A stretch of 64,000 nt of DNA from Bacillota bacterium (lineage in GTDB: Bacteria; Bacillota; Negativicutes; Sporomusales; Sporomusaceae): assembly GCA_017889705.1 (NCBI GenBank), contig JAGGAB010000007.1, forward strand, positions 124,001 through 188,000, written 5' to 3'. Below the pieces are notes generated by a model, which worked only from the letters and a program-made list of their open reading frames with translations, did no database searches and had not been told where the DNA came from. Positions within the stretch are counted from its first letter, which is position 1, and each line of letters starts with the position of its first letter. The translations under genes were made by a program, and so were the position numbers. Shown in pieces: positions 1-7,818 of the stretch.

Positions 1-9
1 GGAGGTACA

Positions 10-537
10 ATGAAAAATATAGTTTTAATAGGATTTATGGGCACAGGCAAGACCAGCACCGGACGCCTGCTGTCAGGGCGCCTTAACCGTCCGTTTGTAG
101 ATGTTGACAAAAAAATTGAACAAGAGACCGGGCTCGCTATAAGCGATATTTTTCAGCTTTATGGAGAAGACCATTTCCGTCAACTGGAGCGGGAGGTTAT
201 ATCGCGAGTAGCGCGTTATACCAACGCCATTATTGCTACTGGCGGCGGGGTAGTACTCAAACAAGAGAATATGGTCAGATTAAAAAATACAGGTATTATT
301 ATTTCTCTAACCGCATCCTTGGAAGCTATTTTAGAGAGAACATCGCGCCGGGGGGTTCGCCCGCTCCTGGACTGTGAGGATAGGGCTGAACGGGTAGCAC
401 GGCTTTTGCAAGAGAGGGCCAGCCTGTATATGAAAGCTGATTACACAATAGATACCAGTTATATGTCACCCCAGCAAGTGACAGAAAAGATTATTGCACT
501 TCTTAGGGAAGGCGGGAATTTACGTGGCCGAAGTTAA
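10..537 (+). CDS. aroK: Shikimate kinase
   Basis: Phosphorylates the 3-hydroxyl of shikimate with ATP, step five of the chorismate pathway, in the cytosol. The 175-residue length is normal for the family. Visible motifs are the P-loop GFMGTGKTS (residues 8-16), DVD at 31-33, the substrate-binding Arg near residue 57, the GGG turn at 78-80 and a lid Arg in the RPLL stretch near 117. A GGAGG ribosome binding site lies at the very start of the window, just before ATG 10. The 3' end overlaps aroB by 14 bp, so the two are translationally coupled. Upstream shikimate genes may lie beyond the window edge. Identification is secure. Confidence 0.96.
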   Translation: MKNIVLIGFMGTGKTSTGRLLSGRLNRPFVDVDKKIEQETGLAISDIFQLYGEDHFRQLEREVISRVARYTNAIIATGGGVVLKQENMVRLKNTGIIISLTASLEAILERTSRRGVRPLLDCEDRAERVARLLQERASLYMKADYTIDTSYMSPQQVTEKIIALLREGGNLRGRS

Positions 538-1606
538 TGTTGATTTACAGGAACATAGTTATACTATTCATATTGTTGCCGGCAGCATTGACCAGGCCGG
601 AGAGTTACTGCGTACGCTTTCTTTAGGGAATAAGGTGCTGATAATAACTGATGATAATGTTGGGCCGCTTTACGCCGACAAACTGGTTAACAGCCTTAAG
701 GCGGCAGGGTTCACTCCTCATGTTCTGGCGGTCAGGCCAGGAGAGGGCTCGAAGTCTCTTGTTACGGCGAATCTTGTATTTACCGAGGCAATTAAGAGCG
801 GAATTGATCGTAACTGTGCCATTATTGCGTTAGGGGGCGGAGTAATTGGTGACTTGGCAGGCTTTGTAGCTGCAAATTATTTGCGGGGTGTGCCGTTTAT
901 TCAGGTGCCGACGACGCTGTTGGCACAAGTGGATTCCAGTGTTGGCGGCAAAACAGCCGTTAATCATGAACTGGGAAAAAACTTAATCGGAGCCTTCTAC
1001 CAACCGCGAATGGTAATTATTGATCCGCAAACCTTGCAAACACTAAATGACCGGGAATTGAAAGCCGGCATAGCCGAGATCATCAAGTACGGTGTTATTG
1101 CTGATCACGAATTTTTTGCTTATTTGGAAGTTAATGCCATGGACTTGCTAGCGCGCAACCCGGAAGTACTTACAACCGTTATCGGCAAATGTTGCCAGAT
1201 CAAAGCCGATATTGTTGCCCGTGATGAGCGGGAAAGTTCACTACGCATGATTTTAAACTTTGGACATACTATTGGTCATGCCATTGAGGGAGAAGGCGGG
1301 TATTTTGAGTATAATCATGGCGAAGGGGTAGCCATTGGCATGCATGCGGCTGCACTTATCAGCCAAAGTATTGGCTTATGTGAACAAACCCAAGTGACTG
1401 CTTTAACAAATCTTATTGCCGCGTTTGGGTTACCGCTTGCCGCACCTGGATATCATCCCAACAAATTGCTGAGTTTCTTGGCTCGGGACAAGAAAGTGCT
1501 GAACGGCAAAATTAATTGGATACTTATGGATAAAATCGGTCATGTCACAATCACTAATGAAGTTACCGAAGAAAATATTACCTGTGCACTAAGGCAAATT
1601 ACATAA
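524..1606 (+). CDS. aroB: 3-dehydroquinate synthase
   Basis: Converts DAHP to 3-dehydroquinate using NAD and a divalent metal, step two of the shikimate pathway. The NAD-binding and phosphate-binding core GGGVIGDLAGF...PTTLLAQVDSSVGGKT is present. So are the metal-ligand regions: Glu in GIAEIIKYG, His in NFGHTIGHA and His in NHGEGVAIGM. The ORF track starts at 494, but GTG 524 gives the usual N-terminus (VAEVNVDL) and sits behind a purine-rich AAGGCGGG, so I use it (360 aa). It overlaps the aroK stop by 14 bp and is followed by a strong terminator, closing an aroK-aroB transcript. Confidence 0.95.
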   Translation: MAEVNVDLQEHSYTIHIVAGSIDQAGELLRTLSLGNKVLIITDDNVGPLYADKLVNSLKAAGFTPHVLAVRPGEGSKSLVTANLVFTEAIKSGIDRNCAIIALGGGVIGDLAGFVAANYLRGVPFIQVPTTLLAQVDSSVGGKTAVNHELGKNLIGAFYQPRMVIIDPQTLQTLNDRELKAGIAEIIKYGVIADHEFFAYLEVNAMDLLARNPEVLTTVIGKCCQIKADIVARDERESSLRMILNFGHTIGHAIEGEGGYFEYNHGEGVAIGMHAAALISQSIGLCEQTQVTALTNLIAAFGLPLAAPGYHPNKLLSFLARDKKVLNGKINWILMDKIGHVTITNEVTEENITCALRQIT

Positions 1607-1626
1607 TTTTATACGAAATGATAAGT

Positions 1627-1670
1627 AATGAGATTGCTCACTAATTACCAGTGGCGCAATCTCATTTTTT
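1627..1670 (+). terminator. Rho-independent terminator after aroB
   Basis: A perfect 11-bp stem (1627-1637 with 1656-1666), a further 4-bp inner helix, then a run of six T. It ends the aro transcript 20 bases after the aroB stop codon. Confidence 0.9.
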
Positions 1671-1688
1671 ATGCTTGTCTTTACGTGT

Positions 1689-1709
1689 ATGTAAAATGTT
1701 AATTTACAT
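1689..1709. promoter_or_regulatory. Operator-like inverted repeat upstream of RND efflux genes
   Basis: ATGTAAA-N7-TTTACAT, 7-bp arms around a 7-bp spacer, lies between the aroB terminator and the efflux operon. The size and symmetry suit a dimeric TetR- or MarR-type repressor site. No regulator gene is adjacent, so the cognate protein is unknown. The role is inferred only from position and symmetry. Confidence 0.4.
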
Positions 1710-1786
1710 TAACTAGAAGGGAGGAGAGTAGATTGAGCTGTCGAATAGGATGGAAGTATGCACTTTTTTGTTGGAGGAATGAGCCG

Positions 1787-2920
1787 GTGACAAGCAGAAA
1801 GAAAAAAGCAATTATTATTGTATCAATTATTACGCTGGCGTTGGCAGGAATTGTTGGATATCGGATTTATAGTACAACACAGGCAAGTAAAGCCCGAGCA
1901 GCACGAGCGTCTCAGGGGCAGGTTGTGGCGGTAGAGGTAGCTGCCGTAACCAGAAAGGATATAACACCGGTTTTAACCTTCTCTTCCAGTCTGGAACCTC
2001 TCTGGAGCGCGGATATTTCCAGCAAGGTTGACGGGCGTATTGAGAGGCTCGCAGTTGACGAAGGAGATGCTGTTTCTGACGGTATGACGATAGCGATACT
2101 TGATATGGGAGAACTTTCGGCCCAGGTAGTTCAAGCTGAGGGGAATTTATTTCAGGCTAAGGCTAATCTTGAGCAGGCTGAACTTGACCTCAGGCGTATG
2201 GAAGCACTTGCTAATCAAGGAGCTATATCGGCGCAGTCGCTTGATTCGGCCAGAACCAAGCGGGATTTGGCCGCAGGTCAGGTGCGGTCGGCTGAAGGGA
2301 CGCTGGCTTTGTATGACAGCAAACTCACTGGGGCAAATGTTAACTCGCCACGGAGCGGCGTAGTTGTTAAACGGTATTTGCAGTCCGGCTACTATGCGAA
2401 AGCTGGTACGGCGATTGTTTCTGTAGCTGATATTAGTACCCTTTTGGCAAAGGCCACAGTTGGTGAAGCTGAGATAGCCCAACTTGCTGTCGGGGCTGCT
2501 GTGAAAGTAAAGATAGCTGCCTTGGGAGAACAGGAGTTTATTGGAACCATTACCCGCTTATCGCCGGTAGCAACAATGCCTTCCAGGACGTTTATTGCAG
2601 AAATATCCATTCCTAACCCGCAGAATATTTTAAAGGCAGGTATGTTTGCCAAGGTTGAAGTTCCCATTCAGCCTCATGCGCAAGCTTTGGTGGTACCGGA
2701 AACGGCCTTGGTAATGAAGGAAGATATTAAGACTGTTTATATTCTTGCTGCTGACAATAAAGTACAACAGCGCGCGCTTAAGTTAGGCTATGTCGGCGGC
2801 GGCTATGCCGAGGTGCTTGACGGTGTTAAAGACGGTGAACAAATTGTCATTTCCGGCCAAAATAAACTGAGAGACGGTTCAACAGTCAGACTGGGAGCGC
2901 CTGGGGAGGCTGGCAAATAA
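1787..2920 (+). CDS. RND efflux periplasmic adaptor (MFP/HlyD family)
   Basis: Periplasmic membrane-fusion protein bridging an RND pump to an outer-membrane channel. The N-terminus is basic (SRKKK) followed by one hydrophobic segment (about residues 7-25), then a beta-barrel/lipoyl half (SSSLEPLWSADISSKVDGRI), a coiled-coil alpha-hairpin rich in Ala/Gln/Glu (about 100-165), the second lipoyl half (VNSPRSGVVVKR) and a C-terminal membrane-proximal domain. The ORF opens at TTG 1733 behind GGGAGG. GTG 1787 has its own GGAGG at good spacing and places the membrane anchor right at the N-terminus, so I prefer it. The stop codon abuts the pump gene ATG. Substrate cannot be told from sequence. Confidence 0.88.
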   Translation: MTSRKKKAIIIVSIITLALAGIVGYRIYSTTQASKARAARASQGQVVAVEVAAVTRKDITPVLTFSSSLEPLWSADISSKVDGRIERLAVDEGDAVSDGMTIAILDMGELSAQVVQAEGNLFQAKANLEQAELDLRRMEALANQGAISAQSLDSARTKRDLAAGQVRSAEGTLALYDSKLTGANVNSPRSGVVVKRYLQSGYYAKAGTAIVSVADISTLLAKATVGEAEIAQLAVGAAVKVKIAALGEQEFIGTITRLSPVATMPSRTFIAEISIPNPQNILKAGMFAKVEVPIQPHAQALVVPETALVMKEDIKTVYILAADNKVQQRALKLGYVGGGYAEVLDGVKDGEQIVISGQNKLRDGSTVRLGAPGEAGK

Positions 2921-5900
2921 ATGATTGATGTTTTTATTAAACGTCCGGTATTTACCACCATGCTGGTTATGCTGCTAGTGGTATTCGGCGTAGGCGCCTA
3001 TCCAACTCTGGGTGTTGATCTTTATCCTGACGTGGAATTTCCGATTGTGCTGGTAAGTGTTACCTATACCGGCGCTTCGCCGGAAGAAATGGAAAGTCTG
3101 ATTACCAAACCGATTGAGGATGCGGTAAGCTCGGTTGCCGGCATAAAAACGCTGTCTTCGGTATCGCGAGAAGGGGTATCCCAAACGACCATTGAATTTG
3201 AATTAGGGACAAACCCGAAGATGGCAGCTAATGATGTACGTGAAAAGGTGGCCGGTGTTCGCCGGCGTCTGCCTGATGAAATTGATGAGCCTGTAGTGCA
3301 GCGATATGACATTACGGCGCAGTCTATTCTTAGTTTCAGCTTATCTTCGGAAACGCGGTCACGGGGCGAAATTCGAAAAATTGCCGAAGATATTATTAAA
3401 GATCAGGTTCAGCAGGTTGAAGGTGTGGCTGAGGTTAGTGTATATGGTGCGTCCTTGCGGGAAATACAGATACTGGCAGACCCGCCTAAACTTGAGGCCT
3501 ATGGCATTTCCTTGCAGCAAATCGAAGATGCCATAAACAATAACAATGCCAATACACCTGGCGGCCATGTCAAAGAAAATGGAATGGAGTTAACTGTCCG
3601 GACCATTGGTAAGTACAAAAGTATTGATGACATTAAAAATGTAATTGTTCTTAATCAACAAGGCCGCATGGTGCGGGTGCAGGATGTAGCCAGCGTAACA
3701 GATACCTGGGCAGAAGAGCGAAATTATGCGGCAACCAATGGTGTGCCAAGTGTAATTATCAGTATTCAGAAGCAGTCAGGTACTAATACAGTAGGTGTGG
3801 GTGAAAAGGTTAAGCAGGCTATGCAGAATTTAGAACAAAATGTGCTGCCGCCTGATATGAAAGTGACAAAAGTACGGGATAACTCTGTTTATATCCGGGA
3901 AAGCGTTGAGGATGTTATGATATCGATGGTATTTGGCGGCTTATTGGCGGTTGCCATTACCTTCCTCTTCCTACGTAATACCAGAGCGACTATTATTGGT
4001 GCTATTGCCATTCCAACTTCCGTTATATCTACCTTCTTTTTGATGAAAAATATGAATTTCACGCTAAATAATATGTCGCTGATGGGTCTTAGCTTGGCGG
4101 TAGGTATTCTTATTGACGACGCGATTGTTATTGTAGAGAATATTTTTCGTCATATGGAACAAGGTAAAAGTTCTATGGAAGCGGCACGTGAGGGAACAAA
4201 AGAGATCTCACTGGCGGTCTTGGCAACCACCTTTTCCATTCTTGCCGTGTTTGTGCCTGTAGGCAACATGGGGGAAATTATCGGACAGTTCTTTAAGCAG
4301 TTTGGCTTAACAATTGCTTTTGCAGTAGCATTTTCGCTATTTGTAGCATTTTCGCTTACGCCAATGTTGTCTGCTTACTGGCTCAAAACCGGACATGACG
4401 GCAAAGGCCGCCGGCTAGCGTGGCTTGAGTCGGGGCTGGATAAATGGGAACAAGGCTTTGAAGCTTTGCGCAACCTATATCGGGAAATATTATATTGGGC
4501 GTTGCAACGTCCTAAAAAGCTGGTAGCGCTGGCAATGTTATCATTATTGATTAACGGGCTGTTATTGCCGTTTTTAGGTTCTGAGTTTCAGCCTGCCTAT
4601 GATTCAGGTGAATTTACTATCAATATGATTGCGCCATCAGGGACATCGATTGAACGCAGTAAAGAATTAGTGGCTCAGGTTGAGAAAGAGATTATGGCCC
4701 TTCCAGAACTAGAATCGGCATACTTGGTTGTCGGTACCAATCGGCAGGTGTATCGTTCGATGATTGGGGTGCGCTTAATTGATTCTGGTGAGCGGTCCCG
4801 GTCTATGATGCAGATTATGGATGCCCTGCGGGTTAAATTCCGTAATATTGAAGGGCTGAAAGTAAATGTTTCATCAGGCCAAAGTATCGGCAGGGGTGAC
4901 TCGCGGCCTGTACAAGTAGCACTGCGGGGGCCGGATTTAGACACGCTTAATACGTATGCTGCTGAATTGGCCGAAAAGGTAAAACAAATTCCCGGAACCA
5001 CTGATATTGATATATCTAGTGAACAATCAGAGCCAGAGGTGCAGGTCAAATTTGATCGGGCTCGGCTGGGCGATATCGGTCTTGATGCCACAAGTGCCGG
5101 TAAAGCCTTGCAAACTGCTTTCTTAGGTTCCACTACCAGTAATCAGTACAATATAGCTGACAGTGACTACGATATTCGCGTACAGCTTCAACATACAAAC
5201 AGGCTTAGCCTGGAAGATGTGGCTAATTTGCGTATTAGTGGCAAAAACGGTTTTGCACGGGTTGGCGACATTGCCGAAGTTAAGTTGTCGTCAGGGCCAA
5301 CACAGATAGACCGTGAAGATCGTCAGCGTCAGGTAATTGTTTATGCTAATGCGGTGGGAACATCATCAGGAGAAGTGCTTGCCAAGGTTAAGGAAATTAT
5401 CCCAAACCTTAATTTGCCGCTAGGCTACACGCATAAGCTTGTTGGGCAAGCACAAATGATGGAAAATTCCTTTAAGGAAATCGCTAAAGCGCTGTTATTG
5501 GCCGTTATTTTAATTTACATGGTATTAGCGGCTGAATTCGAAAGCTTTATTCATCCCTTGACCATTATGTTATCGTTGCCATTTTCGCTGATTGGCGCGA
5601 TACTAGGGCTGTTAATTGTCGGCAGTACAATTAACATTATGTCGCTAATTGGTGTAATTATGTTAATGGGTCTGGTTACTAAGAATGCTATTTTGTTAGT
5701 TGATTATACCAATCAGTTAAGAGCGCAAGGAATGCCAATTATTGATGCACTGGTAGAAGCCGGATCTGTCCGGCTGCGGCCTATTTTGATGACAACCATG
5801 GCTATGATTTTCGGTATGGCGCCTATTGCACTGGGGATTGGTGCCGGAGCGGAAATTCGGTCATCAATGGGTGTGGCATTAATAGGAGGTTTGATCACCT

Positions 5901-6004
5901 CAACTTTCCTGACCTTGGTCATCATTCCACTGGTATACTTGCTTGTTGACAGAGTGCAAAATTATTTCAAATCACAAGATATGCAAAGAAACCCTAGCAT
6001 ATAA
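2921..6004 (+). CDS. RND efflux pump, HAE1/AcrB family
   Basis: Inner-membrane proton-driven efflux transporter of 1027 residues, the normal RND length. The two-fold repeat is visible: TM1 then a large periplasmic loop, TM2-6, a second loop and TM8-12. The proton relay pair lies in TM4 (GILIDDAIVIVENI, Asp pair near residue 400) and the partner Lys in TM10 (TKNAILLVDYTNQ). The start codon directly follows the adaptor stop, behind GGGGAGG. An outer-membrane TolC partner is not in the window. Presence of an RND pump supports a diderm cell. The stop codon falls in the loop of a perfect terminator hairpin. Substrate range is unknown. Confidence 0.93.
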   Translation: MIDVFIKRPVFTTMLVMLLVVFGVGAYPTLGVDLYPDVEFPIVLVSVTYTGASPEEMESLITKPIEDAVSSVAGIKTLSSVSREGVSQTTIEFELGTNPKMAANDVREKVAGVRRRLPDEIDEPVVQRYDITAQSILSFSLSSETRSRGEIRKIAEDIIKDQVQQVEGVAEVSVYGASLREIQILADPPKLEAYGISLQQIEDAINNNNANTPGGHVKENGMELTVRTIGKYKSIDDIKNVIVLNQQGRMVRVQDVASVTDTWAEERNYAATNGVPSVIISIQKQSGTNTVGVGEKVKQAMQNLEQNVLPPDMKVTKVRDNSVYIRESVEDVMISMVFGGLLAVAITFLFLRNTRATIIGAIAIPTSVISTFFLMKNMNFTLNNMSLMGLSLAVGILIDDAIVIVENIFRHMEQGKSSMEAAREGTKEISLAVLATTFSILAVFVPVGNMGEIIGQFFKQFGLTIAFAVAFSLFVAFSLTPMLSAYWLKTGHDGKGRRLAWLESGLDKWEQGFEALRNLYREILYWALQRPKKLVALAMLSLLINGLLLPFLGSEFQPAYDSGEFTINMIAPSGTSIERSKELVAQVEKEIMALPELESAYLVVGTNRQVYRSMIGVRLIDSGERSRSMMQIMDALRVKFRNIEGLKVNVSSGQSIGRGDSRPVQVALRGPDLDTLNTYAAELAEKVKQIPGTTDIDISSEQSEPEVQVKFDRARLGDIGLDATSAGKALQTAFLGSTTSNQYNIADSDYDIRVQLQHTNRLSLEDVANLRISGKNGFARVGDIAEVKLSSGPTQIDREDRQRQVIVYANAVGTSSGEVLAKVKEIIPNLNLPLGYTHKLVGQAQMMENSFKEIAKALLLAVILIYMVLAAEFESFIHPLTIMLSLPFSLIGAILGLLIVGSTINIMSLIGVIMLMGLVTKNAILLVDYTNQLRAQGMPIIDALVEAGSVRLRPILMTTMAMIFGMAPIALGIGAGAEIRSSMGVALIGGLITSTFLTLVIIPLVYLLVDRVQNYFKSQDMQRNPSI

Positions 6005-6021
6005 ATGCTAGGGTTTCTTTT
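5988..6021 (+). terminator. Terminator overlapping the RND gene stop
   Basis: A perfect 13-bp stem GAAACCCTAGCAT / ATGCTAGGGTTTC with loop ATAA, followed by TTTT. The pump stop codon lies in the loop. The convergent small gene at 6027-6311 ends just beyond it, so the hairpin may serve both strands, though the T-run is good only on the plus side. Confidence 0.88.
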
Positions 6022-6026
6022 ATATT

Positions 6027-6311
6027 TTAGGCTAATACCCAGCCTTCAATTGCAAGTTTTTTGAAGCCCAGGAAGCTGCTAAGTGTCATTTTTAGTGGTA
6101 TTTCAGGCAAATCATGAGGCAGGTAAACCATAATTCCCTGAATTTCTTCAAAACTGTAGTTTTCAGGATCATGCGGCTTGCCAAAGCGTACACTCGGACT
6201 TTCACGAAGATCGATACAGCAGCTGATTACCGGAAAAAGTTCAAGGTATACCGGTTTATCCTGAGACTTAATATATTCAAGGGCCTTATCTGTTATTGTA
6301 AGCATTGCCAT
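6027..6311 (-). CDS. Small protein with Cys-Cys motif (CC/Se-like)
   Basis: A 94-residue cytosolic-looking protein with no signal peptide or membrane segment. It has a Cys-Cys pair at residues 31-32 in VISCCIDLRESPSVRFG, then PHDPENY and a C-terminal GFKKLAIEGW. I recall a small-protein family defined by a CC motif that is replaced by selenocysteine in some members (CC/Se motif family); the resemblance is from memory and unverified. The ORF track starts further upstream, but the ATG at 6311 has GGGAGG 8 bases before it and is preferred. Function is unknown, possibly thiol, metal or selenium handling. It converges on the RND operon. Confidence 0.65.
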   Translation of the reverse strand: MAMLTITDKALEYIKSQDKPVYLELFPVISCCIDLRESPSVRFGKPHDPENYSFEEIQGIMVYLPHDLPEIPLKMTLSSFLGFKKLAIEGWVLA

Positions 6312-6433
6312 AGAAAGTGCCTCCCGTACTATTTTTCTACAAATATTCTGTATTGATAACAAATATCCTGCATAAGGAACTTAATGGGTTTAACAGTGAC
6401 ATAATATTTTGAAACTGAATAGGATACAGTGTA

Positions 6434-6925
6434 ATGCCTGAGACGCGCCGCCTTGGGGGGATGCTATTGTTTAACAGAATAGAAACTATCGATAGTTTGC
6501 TAGCATTAATGAAGATACAAAGCAGTTATATTCATGAATTGAATAAATTAATATTTGTTGCTGCCGGCGATGTGGTGCTTGCTAATAATCACGAATTTGC
6601 CAAGTTTGTGACTAGTTTTTTTGAATTTACCTATTGTCACTATAATGGTGAGGGGTACAGTCAAGCTGCTCAGTTAGTGCAAAACTATCATTATATATTG
6701 CTGGAACGGTTGCTTGACAATCAGATGCTAGCTGCTGCTGAACAAATGGAACTGGCAATTGGTCATCTGGAAATGGCCGGTCGGGATTTTCAGTCTAGGT
6801 ATCATCCGCAAATAATTCTACTCAATCAGGGAATGTTACTGATTGAAGAAACACAACTAAAGATTATTGAAAGTTTGGAAGCACTTTTTGAGAGTTATCA
6901 TTTTTCGCCAATATTGCAGCACTAG
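6434..6925 (+). CDS. Hypothetical protein, helical
   Basis: A protein of up to 163 residues that I do not recognise. It looks soluble and mostly helical, with Leu/Glu/Gln-rich stretches (LLERLLDNQMLAAAEQMELAIGHLEMAG) and no signal peptide or transmembrane segment. The start is uncertain: ATG 6434 lacks a ribosome binding site, ATG 6461 directly abuts a G-run, and TTG 6467 sits six bases after GGGGGG and may be the real start (152 aa). Codon use resembles the neighbours, so it is probably a real gene. It lies alone between the convergent CC-motif gene and the larB promoter. No function is proposed. Confidence 0.6.
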   Translation: MPETRRLGGMLLFNRIETIDSLLALMKIQSSYIHELNKLIFVAAGDVVLANNHEFAKFVTSFFEFTYCHYNGEGYSQAAQLVQNYHYILLERLLDNQMLAAAEQMELAIGHLEMAGRDFQSRYHPQIILLNQGMLLIEETQLKIIESLEALFESYHFSPILQH

Positions 6926-6975
6926 AAAATAGCTTAACAGGGACAGGATTTTTCTAATATGCATGGAATAAGTAT

Positions 6976-7010
6976 AAAGGCATAATGCCCCTGGAGGACA
7001 TTATGTCTTT
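6976..7010 (+). promoter_or_regulatory. Imperfect hairpin between the hypothetical gene and larB
   Basis: AAAGGCATAATG pairs with CATTATGTCTTT over 12 bp with one G-U, around an 11-base loop. A short T-run follows. It can act as a weak terminator for the preceding gene. It also overlaps the -35 region of the proposed larB promoter, so an operator role is possible. Confidence 0.4.
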
Positions 7011-7023
7011 ATGTTATTATAAT
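6995..7023 (+). promoter_or_regulatory. Candidate sigma-A promoter for larBC
   Basis: A perfect -10 TATAAT at 7018-7023, a 17-bp spacer and a partial -35 AGGACA at 6995-7000. Predicted start is near 7030, about 27 bases before the larB ATG. Confidence 0.55.
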
Positions 7024-7056
7024 ACATAGGTCAGAAACTCTGGGTGGGGTGCAAAA

Positions 7057-7809
7057 ATGGACATGGAATATGTAAGTCGTCTGTTTACGGAGTTTAAGGC
7101 AGGCGATTTGTCATTGGATGAAGCATTGGACAAACTAAAGATATTGCCTTATGAAGATTTGGAGTTTGCCAAATTAGACCATCACCGTCTTATGCGGCAG
7201 GGATTTGCCGAAGTTGTTTTTTGTCAGGGAAAGACTGTAGAGCAAGTGCAAATTATTGTAGAAAAACTTGCCAAACATAATCGCAGTATTTTGGCTACCA
7301 GATCTACGGCTGAGATGTATGCTGCGGTAAAGCAGGTAGTGCCTGATGCTCAATACCATCAAGCTGCAAGACTTATTACTGTTGAGCGGCAAAAGGCGCC
7401 AGCCGACAAAGAACGCTTTATTTTGGTTATGAGTGCCGGAACCAGTGATATTCCGGTGGCGGAAGAAGCTGCCATTACTGCGGAGATAATGGGGAATGAA
7501 GTCAAAAGAGTATATGATGTAGGCGTGGCAGGTATTCATCGGTTGCTTGACCAGCATCAGCTTATAGAAAAAGCTAATGTGCTCATTGTGGTTGCCGGAA
7601 TGGAAGGCGCACTGGCAAGTGTCGTCGGTGGACTAGCGGCAAAGCCGGTTATTGCTGTGCCGACAAGTGTTGGGTATGGGGCAAGTTTTGGCGGACTGGC
7701 AGCTTTATTAAGTATGCTCAATAGTTGTGCAGCCGGGGTGGCTGTTGTTAATATTGATAATGGATTTGGTGCGGGTCGTTTGGCCAGCATGATTAACAAC
7801 ATGAGGTGA
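7057..7809 (+). CDS. larB: Nickel-pincer cofactor biosynthesis protein LarB
   Basis: LarB carboxylates and hydrolyses nicotinic acid adenine dinucleotide to pyridinium-3,5-biscarboxylic acid mononucleotide, the first step in making the nickel-pincer nucleotide cofactor. The protein is 250 residues. A variable N-terminal region (about 1-110) is followed by a PurE-like AIR-carboxylase domain with VMSAGTSDIPVAEEAA, the Asn/Gly-rich GVAGIHRLL and the PTSVGYGASFGGLAALLSMLNSCA loop typical of LarB. GGGTGGGG precedes ATG 7057. larC begins 9 bases after its stop, so the pair is one transcript. LarE and the lactate racemase LarA are not in this window. Confidence 0.93.
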   Translation: MDMEYVSRLFTEFKAGDLSLDEALDKLKILPYEDLEFAKLDHHRLMRQGFAEVVFCQGKTVEQVQIIVEKLAKHNRSILATRSTAEMYAAVKQVVPDAQYHQAARLITVERQKAPADKERFILVMSAGTSDIPVAEEAAITAEIMGNEVKRVYDVGVAGIHRLLDQHQLIEKANVLIVVAGMEGALASVVGGLAAKPVIAVPTSVGYGASFGGLAALLSMLNSCAAGVAVVNIDNGFGAGRLASMINNMR

Positions 7810-7818
7810 TTTGTTATT

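Noticed and set aside
6027-6311. Selenocysteine readthrough in the CC-motif gene
   Set aside because: Both positions are ordinary Cys codons in one open frame; no in-frame TGA is needed.
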